A DNA stretch of 64,000 nucleotides, from NCBI GenBank assembly GCA_018524345.1, contig JADQAZ010000001.1:558001-622000 (forward strand). Direction: 5' to 3'. The notes under the pieces are model-generated. The model made no database searches. It was not told where the DNA came from and saw only the letters and a list, made by a program, of their open reading frames with translations. Below are positions 63,065-64,000 of the stretch, piece by piece. Positions within the stretch are counted from its first letter, which is position 1; each line of letters opens with the position of its first letter. This DNA is from Harenicola maris (GTDB taxonomy: Bacteria > Pseudomonadota > Alphaproteobacteria > Rhodobacterales > Rhodobacteraceae). Made by a program: the position numbers and the translations under genes.

Positions 63065-64000
63065 CCTGCGCGGCCCGCGTAGCGCAGATTGTAGCGGGGG
63101 CCGAGGGAGGTGAGGATTTCATAGCCGATGGTGCCGCAAAGGTCCGCCAGTTGATCCACGCTTTGGTCCGGGCCGAGGAGTTCGAGGGTTTTGGGATCGC
63201 GGCGCAGGCCGGTGATGTCCACGGTCAGCATATCCATCGAGACGCGGCCGACGATGGGGCAGGGGACGCCCTCGGCAAAGACATGGCCCTTGCCCGAGAG
63301 CGACCGCAGGATGCCATCGGCGTAGCCCGCGCCAAGGGTGGCGATGCGGGAGGGTTTTTCGGCGACCCAAGAGGCGCCGTAGCCGACGGATTCGCCAACC
63401 TCGAGATCGCGGCACTGGATCACCGGCAGGTCGAGCGTTACGGCGTTTTGCGCCCCCGCAAAGGGCAACCCGCCATAGAGGCCAATGCCGGGGCGGGTGA
63501 GTTCGAAGTGATAGTCGCTGCCCAGAAGGATGCCGCCGGTGGCGGCGAGGCTGCGGGGGATGCCGGTGCCTTGGGTCAGGGCGCGGAAGGTTTCCAGCTG
63601 CTCTGCGTTCTGGGGGTGGTCCGGCGTGTCGGCGCAGGCGAGGTGCGACATGATCAGGCGCGGTTTTTTCGGCAGGACGATTTCGGCCACCGCGGCCCAT
63701 TCGGCGGGCTCAAGGCCCAGACGGTTCATGCCGGTGTCGAGCTGAATGCCGAAGGGGTTCTTTGGCAGGGCCTCGAAGTGGCGGGTGAGCTGTTCGATGG
63801 AATTGAGCAAGGGCACGAGGTCGAGGTCGTGTATCATATCCGTATCGCCGGACATATGGCCGCCGAGGATATAGACCTCGGGCCCGCGGCCGAGGGCCTC
63901 GCGGATGGCGGCGCCTTCTTCGGCGACAGCGACGAAGAAGCGCCGCGCGCCCGCCTGTGCCAAGGCCCGCGCCATGCGGCCCGCGCCGAGGCCGTAGCCG
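63061..64000 (-). CDS. alr: Alanine racemase, 3' part
   Basis: About 313 residues; the gene continues past the right edge. The visible sequence begins GYGLGAGRMARALAQAGARR, which follows the PLP lysine just outside the window. QLDTGMNRLGLEPAEW, then ESVGYGASWVAEKPSRIATLG with the catalytic tyrosine and GRVSMDMLTVDITG are typical. The enzyme makes D-alanine for the cell wall. An ATG at 63975 exists, but homology extends upstream of it, so the true start is outside. Confidence 0.93.
   Translation of the reverse strand, partial: GYGLGAGRMARALAQAGARRFFVAVAEEGAAIREALGRGPEVYILGGHMSGDTDMIHDLDLVPLLNSIEQLTRHFEALPKNPFGIQLDTGMNRLGLEPAEWAAVAEIVLPKKPRLIMSHLACADTPDHPQNAEQLETFRALTQGTGIPRSLAATGGILLGSDYHFELTRPGIGLYGGLPFAGAQNAVTLDLPVIQCRDLEVGESVGYGASWVAEKPSRIATLGAGYADGILRSLSGKGHVFAEGVPCPIVGRVSMDMLTVDITGLRRDPKTLELLGPDQSVDQLADLCGTIGYEILTSLGPRYNLRYAGRAG

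Overview
The window looks like a chromosomal segment of a Rhodobacterales alphaproteobacterium (Roseobacter/Rhodobacter group). The evidence is the GC-rich, strongly GC3-biased coding DNA, the nuo operon punctuated by small accessory genes of the type known from Rhodobacterales (DUF5333, DUF5337, NuoE with a long C-terminal extension), the nuoN-birA-coaX-rnj order, and many ATGA/GTGA start-stop overlaps. I see no rRNA, tRNA, CRISPR array, transposase or phage gene. Species cannot be named from the sequence alone.

Layout. 1-2.6 kb: the 5' end of glmU, a Gph-type phosphatase, a DegT/DnrJ/EryC1 aminotransferase-like protein and CreA. 2.7-11.6 kb: a leucine/isovalerate catabolic operon (liuA, B, D, E, C) that also carries a secreted protein, an EcsC-family protein, a small membrane protein and a GST. 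It begins with a clear sigma70-like promoter overlapped by a 16-bp palindromic operator. 11.6-12.4 kb: a membrane protein with a PilJ/NarX-type sensor segment. 12.4-35.3 kb: the 14-gene respiratory complex I operon with ten extra small genes, then birA, coaX and rnj, ending at a strong bidirectional terminator. 35.3-44.3 kb: mostly unlinked genes, namely a DEAD-box helicase, an orphan hydrophobic protein, prfC, a Hint-fold protein, an atypical SDR, an ABC ATPase and a WYL regulator. 44.6-47.2 kb: tatABC and a DUF815 ATPase. 47.3-50.0 kb (minus strand): a three-gene PAAR/papain-like peptidase/FHA-DcrB module that looks like an orphan secreted effector island. 50.2-53.0 kb: surE-pcm-nlpD. 53.3-55.3 kb: an SDR and amtB. 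56.1-64 kb (minus strand): purF, cvpA, radA, a PqiA-like protein, a coiled-coil membrane protein, mlaF, mlaE and the 3' part of alr.

How the genes work together. The liu genes take isovaleryl-CoA to acetyl-CoA plus acetoacetate; the biotin ligase encoded after nuoN would charge LiuD. The NADH from such catabolism feeds complex I. TatABC would export folded periplasmic proteins. SurE, Pcm and NlpD form a conserved stress and cell-wall set. CvpA and PurF are a classical neighbour pair, and MlaE/MlaF belong to the outer-membrane lipid transport system.

The least explained parts, and the best candidates for something new, are: the PAAR-peptidase/FHA-DcrB module with no type VI core genes in view; the complex I accessory genes, two of which share the same C-terminal helix-hairpin-helix-like domain and two of which share a C-terminal VCAC motif; and the tandem 18-bp palindromes upstream of the WYL regulator.
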